Shown in pieces: positions 1-8,989 of a stretch of DNA of 64,000 bases. Where the stretch lies: the NCBI GenBank assembly GCA_023436395.1, contig JAEZJJ010000066.1, forward strand, positions 34,796-98,795, given 5' to 3'. This DNA comes from Bacillota bacterium (lineage in GTDB: Bacteria > Bacillota > Clostridia > Lachnospirales > Cellulosilyticaceae). Position 1 is the stretch's first letter. Each line of letters starts with the position of its first letter. The notes beneath the pieces are model-generated. The model was not told where the DNA came from. It did no database searches and saw nothing but the letters and a program-made list of their open reading frames with translations. A program made the position numbers and the translations under genes.

Positions 1-1
1 T

Positions 2-1630
2 ATAGCCGAAAAGGTAAATATAACCCAATCTCAGGATATAAGTGAAAAGGTTCAGACTAAGCAGGATGAAGTAGAATTATTAATAGATGAAGAAGCCTAT
101 ACAGCTAATTTAGAAAATAAAGAGGCAGGAAATATTATTACAGACACATCCCTAATAGCAAAAAATAATTTCTTAGAATTATTAGGTTACATATGGTTAA
201 TAGGATGTATAAGTGTAATAGGTTATTTTAGTTATGGCTATTACAAACTCAGCAGAAAAATTAAGGAATCAGAAGAGGTAACAGAAGGAGAAGTATTAGC
301 TCGTTTACAAGGGATTAAAGACAAAGCGCATATTCATACAAAAGTGAGGCTTGTAAAAAGTACTTATCCTATGATTTTTGGGTGTTTTAAACCTACTATC
401 TGTATTCCTAGTGAAGCACCTATCGAGGAAGTAGAGATGATGCTTTATCATGAACTATTACATCTTAAATATAGGGATAATAAGGTAACATATTTACAAA
501 TTTTAGCTTTGGCAGTTCATTGGTTTAATCCATTAGTATGGTGGGCAATGAAATTGATGAAGGCAGATATGGAGATTGCATGTGATGAAAGAGTAATACG
601 CTTAGGAATTAGTAAGAAACAATACGCCAAGGCACTTCTGAGTGTAGTATTAGCACCTAAGAAGGAAATATGTTTAGTACAAAGTATGGGGGAAAATCAA
701 AAACATATGAAGGATCGCATCATGCAAATTACATTATTTAAGAAGCACAAAATGAGTCTTTCTATTATAGGAGGAGTACTATTAGTAGCTGTTATTTTGA
801 TTTGCCTAACCAATGCTACAACATCTAAAACGAGTGAAACTGTAGTTAATAGTAAGGGAGGACAAGCAGGTACTAATAATAGTGAAGCAATCATTGATGA
901 TAATAAGGCACAAACAGATAATATTGCAGTATTTGGTGTTGATGAAGGTGGAATGTTAACAGATGCAATTTTAGTGATGAATCTTTCTGAGGAAGGCATA
1001 CAAGTTACTTCCATTCCTAGAGATACTAAAGTGGAATGGGATGAAGAACAAAGAAAGTTAGTAAAGGATAATGCACCAAAAGTAAGTAAGTTAGCTGAGA
1101 TGCAAGCTTATGGTGGAAGTGAGCATATACAGGAACTAGCCGTAAAGGAAATAGAAGAAATCTTAAAGACACCTATTCAGCACTATGCCATAGTTAATCT
1201 TAGTGTGGTAGAGAAGTTAATAGACAATATAGGTGGACTAGAAATAAATATTCCTCAAGATATGCGGTATATGGATAGTGCACAGGGGCTTAACATTGAT
1301 ATTAAAGCAGGTAAACAGACCCTAACAGGTAAAGAGGTATTAGGTGCTATTAGATATAGGAGGTATGAAAATGGGGATTTAGGTAGAATCAGTATGCAAC
1401 AATATGTGATGAAAACCTTTGCAGAAGAGATAATAAATGAGGGAGATATTAGTAAAATAACAATGGCTACTATAGAGCTTATGAAAGGCATTCAAACTAA
1501 TATCCGTATAGAAGATGTTCCTCATTATATTGAAGTAGCTATGAAAGTTAATAAGAATAAAATTTCTTTTAAAACTATACCAGGTGAAGGTAATACAGAA
1601 GAAGGAAGAAGTTACTTTTTTCCAGCATAA
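2..1630 (+). CDS. M56 (BlaR1-type) metallopeptidase fused to a LytR-CpsA-Psr domain, 5'-truncated
   Basis: The reading frame is open from base 2 with no stop, so the gene starts outside the window; the first in-frame ATG at 344 is internal. Visible parts in order: a membrane segment (about bases 170-250), the M56 peptidase core with HELLH (an HExxH zinc motif) and a following D-E pair, a second membrane segment (about 752-815), then a full LCP domain (about 920-1500). The LCP domain has SIPRDT and an RYR...DLGR...QQ signature, the conserved Arg/Asp residues of LCP phosphotransferases that attach glycopolymers to peptidoglycan. M56 proteins usually end in a sensor domain. The LCP domain in that place suggests a sensor or protease coupled to wall-polymer ligation. 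The domain calls are strong; the joint function is inference. Confidence 0.88.
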   Translation: MAEKVNITQSQDISEKVQTKQDEVELLIDEEAYTANLENKEAGNIITDTSLIAKNNFLELLGYIWLIGCISVIGYFSYGYYKLSRKIKESEEVTEGEVLARLQGIKDKAHIHTKVRLVKSTYPMIFGCFKPTICIPSEAPIEEVEMMLYHELLHLKYRDNKVTYLQILALAVHWFNPLVWWAMKLMKADMEIACDERVIRLGISKKQYAKALLSVVLAPKKEICLVQSMGENQKHMKDRIMQITLFKKHKMSLSIIGGVLLVAVILICLTNATTSKTSETVVNSKGGQAGTNNSEAIIDDNKAQTDNIAVFGVDEGGMLTDAILVMNLSEEGIQVTSIPRDTKVEWDEEQRKLVKDNAPKVSKLAEMQAYGGSEHIQELAVKEIEEILKTPIQHYAIVNLSVVEKLIDNIGGLEINIPQDMRYMDSAQGLNIDIKAGKQTLTGKEVLGAIRYRRYENGDLGRISMQQYVMKTFAEEIINEGDISKITMATIELMKGIQTNIRIEDVPHYIEVAMKVNKNKISFKTIPGEGNTEEGRSYFFPA

Positions 1631-1709
1631 AAAAATATAGAGTGCTAAAGTAATGAAGACTGATAAGCATAAATAGGTAATCTATTAATATAAAGATGAT
1701 TTATATGAG

Positions 1710-1753
1710 AAGTAAAAAGCTTATGGACTAGAATCCCATAAGCTTTTTTACTT
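1710..1753. terminator. Bidirectional terminator between convergent genes
   Basis: A 16-17 bp inverted repeat (AAGTAAAAAGCTTATGG at 1710-1726, complement ending at 1752) is flanked by A and T runs on both sides. Its right arm contains the last codons of the DJ-1 gene. Confidence 0.8.
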
Positions 1754-2312
1754 CATTGCAATTACTTTTAGAGGTAAGGCGTTCTAAGAGTAAGAAGGCT
1801 ACATCAAAGGCAGTAGAAGGATTATAGGAGGTGATAATGTTTTGATCAATGACAATAGGGCAGTCACTAAGTACCGTTGCTCCAAAGTTTGCTAGTTGTT
1901 GTTGTCTAAGCTGACCTCCTAAATGGTAAGTAGTAGCATTTCTATGGTGGAGTACACCACTTTTTCCTATAGGTAAAGCGCCTACACAAATAGATACTAT
2001 GAGCTTCTTTGCCTCATCAAAGGACCTAATTAAGTCTAAAAATTCATCACTATAGGCATCTTCATAAAAGCCAGCTTCTTCAAAACCACCAGGTATTGCA
2101 AGGGCATCAAAGTCATCAACATTAATTTCACTCACTAGAAGCTCAGGAGTGACAGTAAAATTAAAGGTGCATTTAAGGCTTTTTCGTAAACCAACAGTCA
2201 CTAAATCTGTTGTGCCATCACCTTCTAACTTATTCCAACCAATAACATCAGTAAAGACACTAGCTTCAACAGCTTCAAAACCATTAGCAAGAAGTAATAA
2301 TACTTTTTTCAT
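1728..2312 (-). CDS. DJ-1/PfpI family protein
   Basis: This 194-residue single-domain protein of the DJ-1/PfpI superfamily (glutamine amidotransferase-like fold) has the usual family length. The N-terminus (LLANGFEAVEASVFTDV) carries the conserved Glu of the active site, and VSICVGALPIGKSG is the nucleophile elbow with the reactive Cys. The sequence is of the DJ-1 type often labelled thiazole monophosphate biosynthesis/ThiJ. Members act as glyoxalases, deglycases or redox stress proteins; the substrate here cannot be told. It starts at the ATG after an AAAGGAGC ribosome site. The gene is divergent from a LysR regulator, which probably controls it. Confidence 0.88.
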   Translation of the reverse strand: MKKVLLLLANGFEAVEASVFTDVIGWNKLEGDGTTDLVTVGLRKSLKCTFNFTVTPELLVSEINVDDFDALAIPGGFEEAGFYEDAYSDEFLDLIRSFDEAKKLIVSICVGALPIGKSGVLHHRNATTYHLGGQLRQQQLANFGATVLSDCPIVIDQNIITSYNPSTAFDVAFLLLERLTSKSNCNEVKKLMGF

Positions 2313-2324
2313 ATAGAACAGCTC

Positions 2325-2346
2325 CTTTATATACCGTATATATGAG
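2325..2346. promoter_or_regulatory. Candidate LysR operator
   Basis: A near-perfect palindrome (TATATACCGTATATA, centred near 2335) lies between the DJ-1 ribosome site and the divergent LysR gene. Position and symmetry fit a LysR-family binding site. This is inference. Confidence 0.4.
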
Positions 2347-2467
2347 TTATTATAAGATTTAAATATATATTAGTAAAATTGAAAAAAGTAAAGAAAACAA
2401 TCGAAATATATGATAGTGTAAAAGAGATATAAGTGATTTGAAATTGATAAAAGATGAGGATAGAGGA

Positions 2468-3349
2468 ATGGAAATAAGACATTTGCAAACATTTATAGCG
2501 ATTGTAGAACAAGGTGGCTTTACAAAAGCAGCAGATCAATTAGGATATGCCCAATCAACTATTACATCACATATTCAAATTTTAGAAAATGAAATAGGTC
2601 ATCCTTTGTTTGATAGACTAGGAAAGAAAAATACATTAACTTCAGTTGGAAAAAGACTAGTGCCTTATGCAAGACAAATGCTAGGAGTATATAAAGAGAT
2701 AAAGAATATGAGTTTAGAAGAACAGATAATTGGGGAACTAGTGATAGGTGTATCTGAATCACTAACTATTTACCGTCTAGGAGAGATTTTAAAAGCGTAT
2801 AAATCAAGTTATCCTAATGTAAATATTATTTTAAAATCAGCTAAATGTAGCGAGCTTAGAAGTCATTTATATAATGGCAATATAGATATTACCATAACCA
2901 TTGAACCTGAAGTTATAGATTCTAATTTAAGAGTGATACAAATCAAAAAAGAAGAGATGGTTGTCGTTGCTGCACCAAGGGTAGATTTATCATTTTTGAC
3001 TAAAAATCCGAGAAAATATGGAGTGAATTCAAATATTATATTTAGCGAACAAGGATGTGCAGCTAGAGCTATATTTGAGGAGTATTTAAGACAGCAACAA
3101 ATAAAGTATGTAAATCCACTCGAACTTTCAAGTATAGAGGCTATCAAGAAATGTGTGATTAATGAATTAGGTATTTCGTTATTACCTTATTACACTGTGA
3201 AAGAAGAAATTCAACAAGGGATATTAAAACAAGCTAAGGATATAACATTACCACACCAATTTAGTATACAGTTAGCTTATCATAAAGATAAGAATATCTC
3301 CTTACCTATGGAAAAACTAATAGAAATGATGATTAATTTTAACTTCTAA
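2468..3349 (+). CDS. LysR family transcriptional regulator
   Basis: The protein has about 293 residues with the classic LysR layout: an N-terminal winged helix-turn-helix (HLQTFIAIVEQGGFTKAADQLG, then SQSTITSHI-type recognition helix) followed by a periplasmic-binding-protein-like effector domain from about residue 90. I place the start at the ATG at 2468 (protein MEIRHLQTF), preceded by GATGAGG. An in-frame TTG 30 bases upstream is less likely. The gene is divergent from the DJ-1 gene, the standard arrangement for a LysR activator and its target. The effector is unknown. Confidence 0.9.
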   Translation: MEIRHLQTFIAIVEQGGFTKAADQLGYAQSTITSHIQILENEIGHPLFDRLGKKNTLTSVGKRLVPYARQMLGVYKEIKNMSLEEQIIGELVIGVSESLTIYRLGEILKAYKSSYPNVNIILKSAKCSELRSHLYNGNIDITITIEPEVIDSNLRVIQIKKEEMVVVAAPRVDLSFLTKNPRKYGVNSNIIFSEQGCAARAIFEEYLRQQQIKYVNPLELSSIEAIKKCVINELGISLLPYYTVKEEIQQGILKQAKDITLPHQFSIQLAYHKDKNISLPMEKLIEMMINFNF

Positions 3350-3494
3350 GATAATTAAAGGAACTAGCTTAATACATAAACAAGAAATATTTCTATTTAG
3401 AAGTCAGTCTTTAGTTAATACATATCTAAGAAATCAAGAAGCATTATAGAATTTAGAACTATTCAAAGAAAATCTAATACTAGGGGGAAGTATA

Positions 3495-4652
3495 ATGATG
3501 AGAGAAAGAAAAGAAAGCATTAATAGCAAAGGTATATATAAATTTATTGGTTTTATTTTAATTTTAATAATTGCAATAGGAGGAATTTGTTTCTCTAACT
3601 CACAAGCTATTTTTTATAATGCAATTATAATGCCTTGTATAGGTGTACTAAGTGTCATTCTACTAGGCAAAAAGTATTACTGGGTACCTATAAGTACAGC
3701 TGTTTTAAGTTGTACTGTACTTATTATTCAGAATATCACAGAAGGTATGGAGTGGGAAAAAAGTTTATCAGGGATATTAATAATGCCCCTTATACTAACA
3801 ATCATTTATACAATATTAGTAAGCATAGGCATAGGGATTGGATTACTTTTTAAATATACTTTTAGTAAAAAAAGTGGAGTAACTAAGTCAAAGATAGGGC
3901 GTATCATGGCAGGTATACTAGGCATTTTATTAAGCAGTATAATATTATGGTTCGCAGACAGCTTATTAGGGAATCCTATAGCTGCTATACAAGCTACAAA
4001 GGGGGCAAAAGTATATGCCAAGAAACAGTATCCTCATTTAGAGCTAGAGGCATCAAAGGCAACATATAGCTTTAAGTTTCATACTTATATGGTAAACTTG
4101 AGTTCTCCAAGTAGTGTAGATACCCACTTCTATATAGAGTATAAAGATGGAAAAGTCATTTATGATAGTTATCAAAGTAGTTTAGAAGAAAAATGGAATA
4201 CTATGCAAAGATTAGAAGAGAGATGTACATCTGATGTACTTAAATTATTAGAACAAGTACCAGGAATTAAAAACAATACTACTTTTGTCACGTTTACAAA
4301 AGAAGACATGAAGGATATAGATGCAGGAGAGAATAATAGTATTTGGATAGATATGCCCTATGACCAATCATTAACTGAACACATGAGGATTACTATTAGA
4401 TGTGAGTTAGAAGATACTACCCTAGAGAATATCACAAGAATTTTTGAATCTAGCTATCAAATATTACATCAAGAGGGATATAAGTTTAAAAGTTATGAAT
4501 TATTCTCAGACACTAGAGATACACTAGTAATGATAGATAATGTAGAACCCCAAAATATAATAAGTGGTAAGCTTTTAGAAGATTTAAAAGAAGCAAGTCA
4601 AAAAGAAGAAGGTATAGAAGGACAAATAAGTGTTGTTATTAGAGAACACTAG
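3495..4652 (+). CDS. Membrane protein resembling YfjL
   Basis: A 385-residue protein with five or so N-terminal membrane segments (residues 15-35, 42-60, 65-82, 97-120 and 137-157) and a C-terminal extracytoplasmic domain. The stretch GNPIAAIQATKGAKVYAKK followed by Y-F-H-T-Y-V-N segments resembles the C-terminal domain of Bacillus YfjL-type proteins, whose role is unknown. AGGGGGA precedes the ATG by 7 bases; a second ATG follows at once. It stands alone, followed by its own hairpin, just upstream of an ECF sigma module. I assign no function. Confidence 0.7.
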   Translation: MMRERKESINSKGIYKFIGFILILIIAIGGICFSNSQAIFYNAIIMPCIGVLSVILLGKKYYWVPISTAVLSCTVLIIQNITEGMEWEKSLSGILIMPLILTIIYTILVSIGIGIGLLFKYTFSKKSGVTKSKIGRIMAGILGILLSSIILWFADSLLGNPIAAIQATKGAKVYAKKQYPHLELEASKATYSFKFHTYMVNLSSPSSVDTHFYIEYKDGKVIYDSYQSSLEEKWNTMQRLEERCTSDVLKLLEQVPGIKNNTTFVTFTKEDMKDIDAGENNSIWIDMPYDQSLTEHMRITIRCELEDTTLENITRIFESSYQILHQEGYKFKSYELFSDTRDTLVMIDNVEPQNIISGKLLEDLKEASQKEEGIEGQISVVIREH

Positions 4653-4677
4653 AATTTATAGATTATAATAATTTAGC

Positions 4678-4707
4678 AAAAGGCATCCTAAAGGGTGCCT
4701 TTTAAAT
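4678..4707 (+). terminator. Rho-independent terminator-like hairpin
   Basis: AAAAGGCATCC and GGGTGCCTTTT form an 11 bp stem with one G-U pair and a 4-base loop, 25 bases after the stop of the YfjL-like gene. The T-run lies inside the stem. Confidence 0.65.
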
Positions 4708-4800
4708 ATTAAAGTAAAATGATATTTTTTTGTAAAATGGGGAATGAAATAAGTAGTTTAGTTGTCTATATAAATGTAAGAAAAAATAGAGGAGGAGCCT

Positions 4801-5346
4801 ATGAGTGAAGAAGAGATCGTTAGAGGAATAAATTGTGGCGACATGCTTTGTTATGAAAAGTTAATAGAATTATATTCCTCTTACTTAGTTAGGGTTATTA
4901 TCAAAGTCTCAACAGGAAAATTGCAAACGGCAGAAATTGAAGAACTCAGTGCAGATATTTTTATTAAAGTCTGGCAGAAAAAGTTAGATATAGAAGAAGG
5001 CAAACTCAGATTTTATATAGGTGCAATAGCTAGAAATCATACATTGAACTATTTAAAGAGTAAGGGAAGAAGGGAAACTATTCCACTTGAAGAAGATACC
5101 ATAGACTACGAAACACCTGAAGATAGCCTTATTCAAGAAGAGGATAAAAAACTGGTTATAGAGGCTTTAAATACACTACCAGAACCAGATAGAGAAATAT
5201 TTATTAGGCGTTATTTCTATATGGAAAAAATGATTGATATAGCAGAAAGCCTTAAATTAAATGTACAAACAGTAGGAACAAAGTTATTTAGGGGCAAAAA
5301 GAAATTAGAGACAGCCTTAAAGGAGAGGGGTGTAACCTATGAATAA
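4801..5346 (+). CDS. ECF-type RNA polymerase sigma factor
   Basis: The 181-residue protein has sigma region 2 (residues about 12-75, with the ELSADIFIKVWQ core-binding segment) and region 4 (about 120-175, ending in a helix-turn-helix, NVQTVGTKLFRGKKKLE). It starts at the ATG after a GAGGAGG ribosome site. The downstream DUF4179 gene overlaps it by 8 bases, so the two are translationally coupled, as expected for an extracytoplasmic-function sigma factor and its membrane anti-sigma factor. TCTATATA at 4765-4772 may be part of an autoregulated promoter. Confidence 0.9.
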   Translation: MSEEEIVRGINCGDMLCYEKLIELYSSYLVRVIIKVSTGKLQTAEIEELSADIFIKVWQKKLDIEEGKLRFYIGAIARNHTLNYLKSKGRRETIPLEEDTIDYETPEDSLIQEEDKKLVIEALNTLPEPDREIFIRRYFYMEKMIDIAESLKLNVQTVGTKLFRGKKKLETALKERGVTYE

Positions 5347-6832
5347 AAAACTAACAGATATAATGTCTGAAATACAGGAAGAACTATTAGAATTACCACA
5401 AGATAAATTAATATCACAGGTCTCTCTGTCTCGTATTAAAGCACTAGCACTTGAAGGAATAGAGGAAGAGGAACAGAACATTAATGAAGCAAAAAACAGA
5501 GGGCAAGACAATCAAAAAGAAAATGAGCAAAAAGGGAACATAAACTTAGAAGCATATAGAATGAATCTTGAAACAATAGATAAATCTAAGGGAAATAAGG
5601 TGTTAAGTTTTACTAAAGCTCATGGGAAAAGGATAATAAAAAAACGAATGATGCTTCTTATAGCTATTATGATATTAGCTGTAGGCACTGTAGCAGCTAT
5701 TCATTATAATCCTACGTTAAATAGTATATTTGGAGGACTTTTCCCTTTTAAAGATCAAATACAATCTATTAGTAAAAGTATGAGTACCAATGGCCTGACA
5801 TTTACTGCCGAAGGCGCTTTAATCGATAATAAGTCAGGAATTTTCATCGCAAGTTTTACTAAGGATAATGGTTCTAGTTTTGAGGAAGGTACCGAGGTAA
5901 AACAAATACAGCTTATCACAGAAAAACTAGGTTCTAAGGGATGGTCAACACAGTACCAACTTTCTGAGGATAGAAAACAATTAATTTGCATTGTTGATTT
6001 ATCAGGAAATAGACAACTTTCAGGTCAAAAGCTTACTTTAGAGGCAAAGGATATTAGAATATGGCGCCAGCTAAGTGCAAGATCGGAAATAGAACTAGAA
6101 AAATTAGAAACTCAAGAGATTCATCAACCTTGGAAAAACAATAAAAGTGCACAGGGATTACAATTAAATTTAGCAAGGGATTTTAAAGAAATTTCAATAG
6201 ATGCATTTAATGTAAGTGATAAAGGAATAGAAATAATTACAAGCTATTACGATCAAGAACATATTGAAGATCAATATATAGCTATTCAAATAATTGATAA
6301 TAGGACCCAAAAGGTGCATGAGCCCTCTGAAAGTCAACATTACTGGAGTAATGAAGAGGCACTTAACAAAGATTATTATGTTTTTAATCAATTCACAAAA
6401 GAGGATTTACCTTATTTAGAAATAAAAGTGATGAATTCATACTATAAAGACCTATTACATGGAAGTTGGCAAGTCGATTTTGAGCTTAACAAAAATAAAC
6501 AGGTGAAAACTAAGAGAATATATCAGACTGTTAAAACTGGAGGGCAGCATCTAATAATGACTAATGTAGAAGTCTCATCACTGGGGGTTACCTTAGAAGG
6601 CTATAAATTTTCAAAGAAGATGGAAGTTTTCCAAGAAGTTTATTTAAAAATGAAAGATGGTACTAAAATTGAATTAAGTAATACAGGAAGTAATTCTGGT
6701 GGGATAAAGTTTAATATGTATTATAATGCTATAAAAACAGAAGAGAATAATGACCTTATATTTTATAACTTTATTAATATAGATGAAGTAAAGAGTATAG
6801 TGATAGGAGAAAATGAGATTTTCCTACAATAA
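5339..6832 (+). CDS. DUF4179-type anti-sigma factor, membrane-anchored
   Basis: A 497-residue protein with a cytoplasmic N-terminal region (about 1-105, acidic and lysine-rich), one membrane helix (MMLLIAIMILAVGTVAAIHY, about 107-126) and a large extracytoplasmic domain that begins with the NPTLNSIFGGLFPFKDQIQ segment typical of DUF4179 proteins. The partner is the overlapping sigma gene. By analogy it should hold the sigma factor inactive until an envelope signal is sensed. The paralogue at 11075 has the same layout. Confidence 0.85.
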   Translation: MNKKLTDIMSEIQEELLELPQDKLISQVSLSRIKALALEGIEEEEQNINEAKNRGQDNQKENEQKGNINLEAYRMNLETIDKSKGNKVLSFTKAHGKRIIKKRMMLLIAIMILAVGTVAAIHYNPTLNSIFGGLFPFKDQIQSISKSMSTNGLTFTAEGALIDNKSGIFIASFTKDNGSSFEEGTEVKQIQLITEKLGSKGWSTQYQLSEDRKQLICIVDLSGNRQLSGQKLTLEAKDIRIWRQLSARSEIELEKLETQEIHQPWKNNKSAQGLQLNLARDFKEISIDAFNVSDKGIEIITSYYDQEHIEDQYIAIQIIDNRTQKVHEPSESQHYWSNEEALNKDYYVFNQFTKEDLPYLEIKVMNSYYKDLLHGSWQVDFELNKNKQVKTKRIYQTVKTGGQHLIMTNVEVSSLGVTLEGYKFSKKMEVFQEVYLKMKDGTKIELSNTGSNSGGIKFNMYYNAIKTEENNDLIFYNFINIDEVKSIVIGENEIFLQ

Positions 6833-6835
6833 AAC

Positions 6836-6886
6836 AAAGACCTAGAACATTCAAAAAGGGAGAGTGTGATTCTAGGTCTTTTTTGT
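6836..6886 (+). terminator. Rho-independent terminator
   Basis: AAAGACCTAGAA and TTCTAGGTCTTT form a perfect 12 bp stem followed by TTTTTT, a few bases after the anti-sigma stop codon. Confidence 0.85.
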
Positions 6887-7204
6887 GAAGTATTTTTTAC
6901 TTGTTTTATAAATAGAGTATAAATTTGGAAAGTGTTGATTAAGTGAAGAAATATTGAAGATAATCTGAAATAAGATAAATTTTAATATATAGTTATTTTT
7001 CCGGTTATAGATGTCAAGTTTAGAAGCTCAGCCTTCAATAAGTTCTTTTTAATCTTTAAACATATCAGCAAATAGGCCAAAAGAATATAAATTAAGTGTA
7101 CACATTACGAAAAGGTAACATATCTATATAAGAGGAATAAAAAACAATCTTATAGGCATAAGAATAAGCTTAGATACTTTAAATGAAGAGGGCTTAATTA
7201 ATAT
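6887..7204. other. Intergenic region with no clear feature
   Basis: AT-rich spacer between the sigma/anti-sigma terminator and the small gene at 7221. I see no ORF, riboswitch or strong repeat. TCTATATA at 7123-7130 resembles the -10 areas upstream of both sigma genes and may be the promoter of the small gene. Confidence 0.4.
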
Positions 7205-7220
7205 AGAGGGAGGTTATGCG

Positions 7221-7433
7221 ATGAATAATCTAGACAATCTAAGTAGTGAGGAAATAAGACAAACCCATGAGATTATCAAGTGGGCAGAATGCTTAGCAAA
7301 CAGGTATGAAGTTGGGCTCAATACAATTATTAATAATTTTGTAGAGCGTAGAAAATCGTTGGGGACACAAGAGGCAGCAATGGAGTTTGTAGAGAAAGAA
7401 TTAAGCTTAGTTAGGAGAAGAGAGTATGAATAA
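7221..7433 (+). CDS. Small hypothetical protein (70 aa)
   Basis: A short, soluble, largely helical protein rich in Glu and Arg, with no membrane segment and no Cys. The AGGGAGG ribosome site 7 bases before the ATG and the strong terminator just downstream argue that it is a real monocistronic gene. I do not recognise the family. Its size and helical nature would allow an adaptor or a small regulator; nothing in the sequence decides this. Confidence 0.7.
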   Translation: MNNLDNLSSEEIRQTHEIIKWAECLANRYEVGLNTIINNFVERRKSLGTQEAAMEFVEKELSLVRRREYE

Positions 7434-7462
7434 GGAAAAATTTCCTTATAGTTTTAAAAACA

Positions 7463-7512
7463 AAATAAAGGAGTTGGCATCCTATCATTAAGGTGTCAAC
7501 TTCTTTATTTTA
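7463..7512 (+). terminator. Rho-independent terminator
   Basis: A long imperfect stem (AAATAAAGGAGTTGGCATCCT against AGGTGTCAACTTCTTTATTT, about 20 bp) follows the 70-residue gene. Confidence 0.8.
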
Positions 7513-7539
7513 TAATTAAGGCATAATAGCCCTATGTAA

Positions 7540-7776
7540 TAGAGATTGTATTTTATTCCAGACCTATGATTTAGTTTTCATGGCTATCCAAATAAGCCTC
7601 AGTAAAGGCCAGGTAATGGCTCCTCAGCATTGACATGGCATTTATAAAGCCTACTAAGGACAGCAATGAAAGCTAAACCATGAGTGAGGAGCTCCTTAAA
7701 GCCTTAGCCGGTGCACCCTTTATGATGAGGAAGCTAAGGCATTAAGACTCTGGTTTAAAACTTTATTTAATCTCTA
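7540..7776. ncRNA. Candidate structured RNA, about 237 nt, orientation open
   Basis: Nested complementary segments enclose a multibranched fold. TAGAGATT (7540-7547) pairs with AATCTCTA (7769-7776), and CCAGA (7558-7562) pairs with TCTGG (7749-7753). Inside, GGCTCCTCA (7618-7626) pairs with TGAGGAGCT (7685-7693), which encloses CATTG/CAATG and GGC/GCC helices. GCCTTAGC (7701-7708) pairs with GCTAAGGC (7733-7740). The region has no ORF and is less AT-rich than its flanks. I could not match it to a named RNA family. On the plus strand TATAAT at 7511-7516 could serve as -10; on the minus strand it would be the 3' region of the ABC exporter transcript. Confidence 0.45.
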
Positions 7777-7828
7777 TACTCTATATATGTGATTAAAAAG
7801 AGAATTCCCTAGAATTTTTTGCGAAAAA

Positions 7829-8989
7829 TTATAAATTTCTTTGTCGCTTAAGAAGTTGAATATTTAGAAACATGAATAATAGGGAACAACCTAAGAGGAT
7901 TAGACAATATGGCCAGATAGTTTCAAAGCCATTTCCTCTAAGCATGACTTCTGTTAGAGCTTTAGTGGTATAGTAGAGAGGCATAAAATGACCTAGTAAT
8001 TGCCAACCATCAGACAAACTAAATAATCCTGATAAAAAGATTTGAGGGATGATGACAATAGGAATAAACTGCACCATTTGAAATTCATTATTGGCTAAAG
8101 TGGATAATAAGATGCCAAGGGTTAGAGCCGTAATGGCAGTTAAAAGGTTAATAAGTAATACATACCAAATGCTTCCTACTACAGTTAAGCCAAGAACATA
8201 GGCGACAAATAAAGTAATTAAGACCGTTTGAATTAAGGCTAAGATACTAAATCCTAAGACATACCCAACGATAATCTCACTTCGTCTGATGGGTGTAGAG
8301 AGGAGTTTCTCTAAGGTGCCAGATGTGCGCTCGGTAAGAAAATTAATTCCCGCAATAAGGAAAACAAAGAAGAAAACAATAATACCAATAAGACCTGCAC
8401 CGAAGTTATCAAATAGAGAGGAGCTTTCTTTACCGTAGATATAGTCAGTTGTAAAATGAGGTTCATTAAAATCCAAGTCTGATAAATTGATTTCTGGAAC
8501 TTTTAGTTGAACATTGGGAAGCTTAGCAGTAATCATATTTATTTGGTCTAGAAGAGTGTCAAGTTTTTCTTTAGTAGCAGAAGCATTTTCCTTCATGTTG
8601 TCTTGAAGTACTGTTAAAGCAGAACTTTTTATAAGGGCTACTGCTTGAGTAGCATCCAAGTTATTGGTGGCGTCAAGGTAAATTTTAGCATTAGTTATAG
8701 AGTCATCTATTTCAATAGCTGCAATAATTTCATTATCTCTTATGGAGGAAGTTATTTCATCCTTGCCCAGGTAAGTGATATTGATATCAAAGTCTTCATT
8801 ACTAGTAAGAGCTGTAATATAAGAGTCAGGAGCCGAAATAATGCCGATATTATAAGTACTATTTGCTGAGGTTAAGATAAAGTAAACTAAGCTTAAGATA
8901 ATAAGAGGTGCAATGAGAATGAGTGCGAGAGTTCTTTTATCATGCTTAATTTGAGTTAGAATTCTAATAGTTAGTGCTTTAATTTTCAT
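7829..8989 (-). CDS. ABC-2 type exporter permease
   Basis: A 387-residue protein with one N-terminal membrane helix (about 20-40), a long extracytoplasmic domain (about 40-175) and five or six C-terminal helices, the layout of ABC-2 permeases such as those for drugs or lipids. The motif GTLEKLLSTPIRRSEIIVGY is characteristic. I use the ATG at 8989 (MKIKALTIRI), which has an AGGAGG site and overlaps the ATPase gene by 11 bases; longer readings run into the ATPase frame. It works with the ATPase at 8979-9740. A divergent TetR regulator points to inducible efflux. Confidence 0.9.
   Translation of the reverse strand: MKIKALTIRILTQIKHDKRTLALILIAPLIILSLVYFILTSANSTYNIGIISAPDSYITALTSNEDFDINITYLGKDEITSSIRDNEIIAAIEIDDSITNAKIYLDATNNLDATQAVALIKSSALTVLQDNMKENASATKEKLDTLLDQINMITAKLPNVQLKVPEINLSDLDFNEPHFTTDYIYGKESSSLFDNFGAGLIGIIVFFFVFLIAGINFLTERTSGTLEKLLSTPIRRSEIIVGYVLGFSILALIQTVLITLFVAYVLGLTVVGSIWYVLLINLLTAITALTLGILLSTLANNEFQMVQFIPIVIIPQIFLSGLFSLSDGWQLLGHFMPLYYTTKALTEVMLRGNGFETIWPYCLILLGCSLLFMFLNIQLLKRQRNL

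Noticed and set aside
7540..7776. Y-RNA-like unit like those at 14-16 kb
   Set aside because: It contains ACAGC once by chance, but has neither the closing-helix/bulge layout nor tRNA arms.
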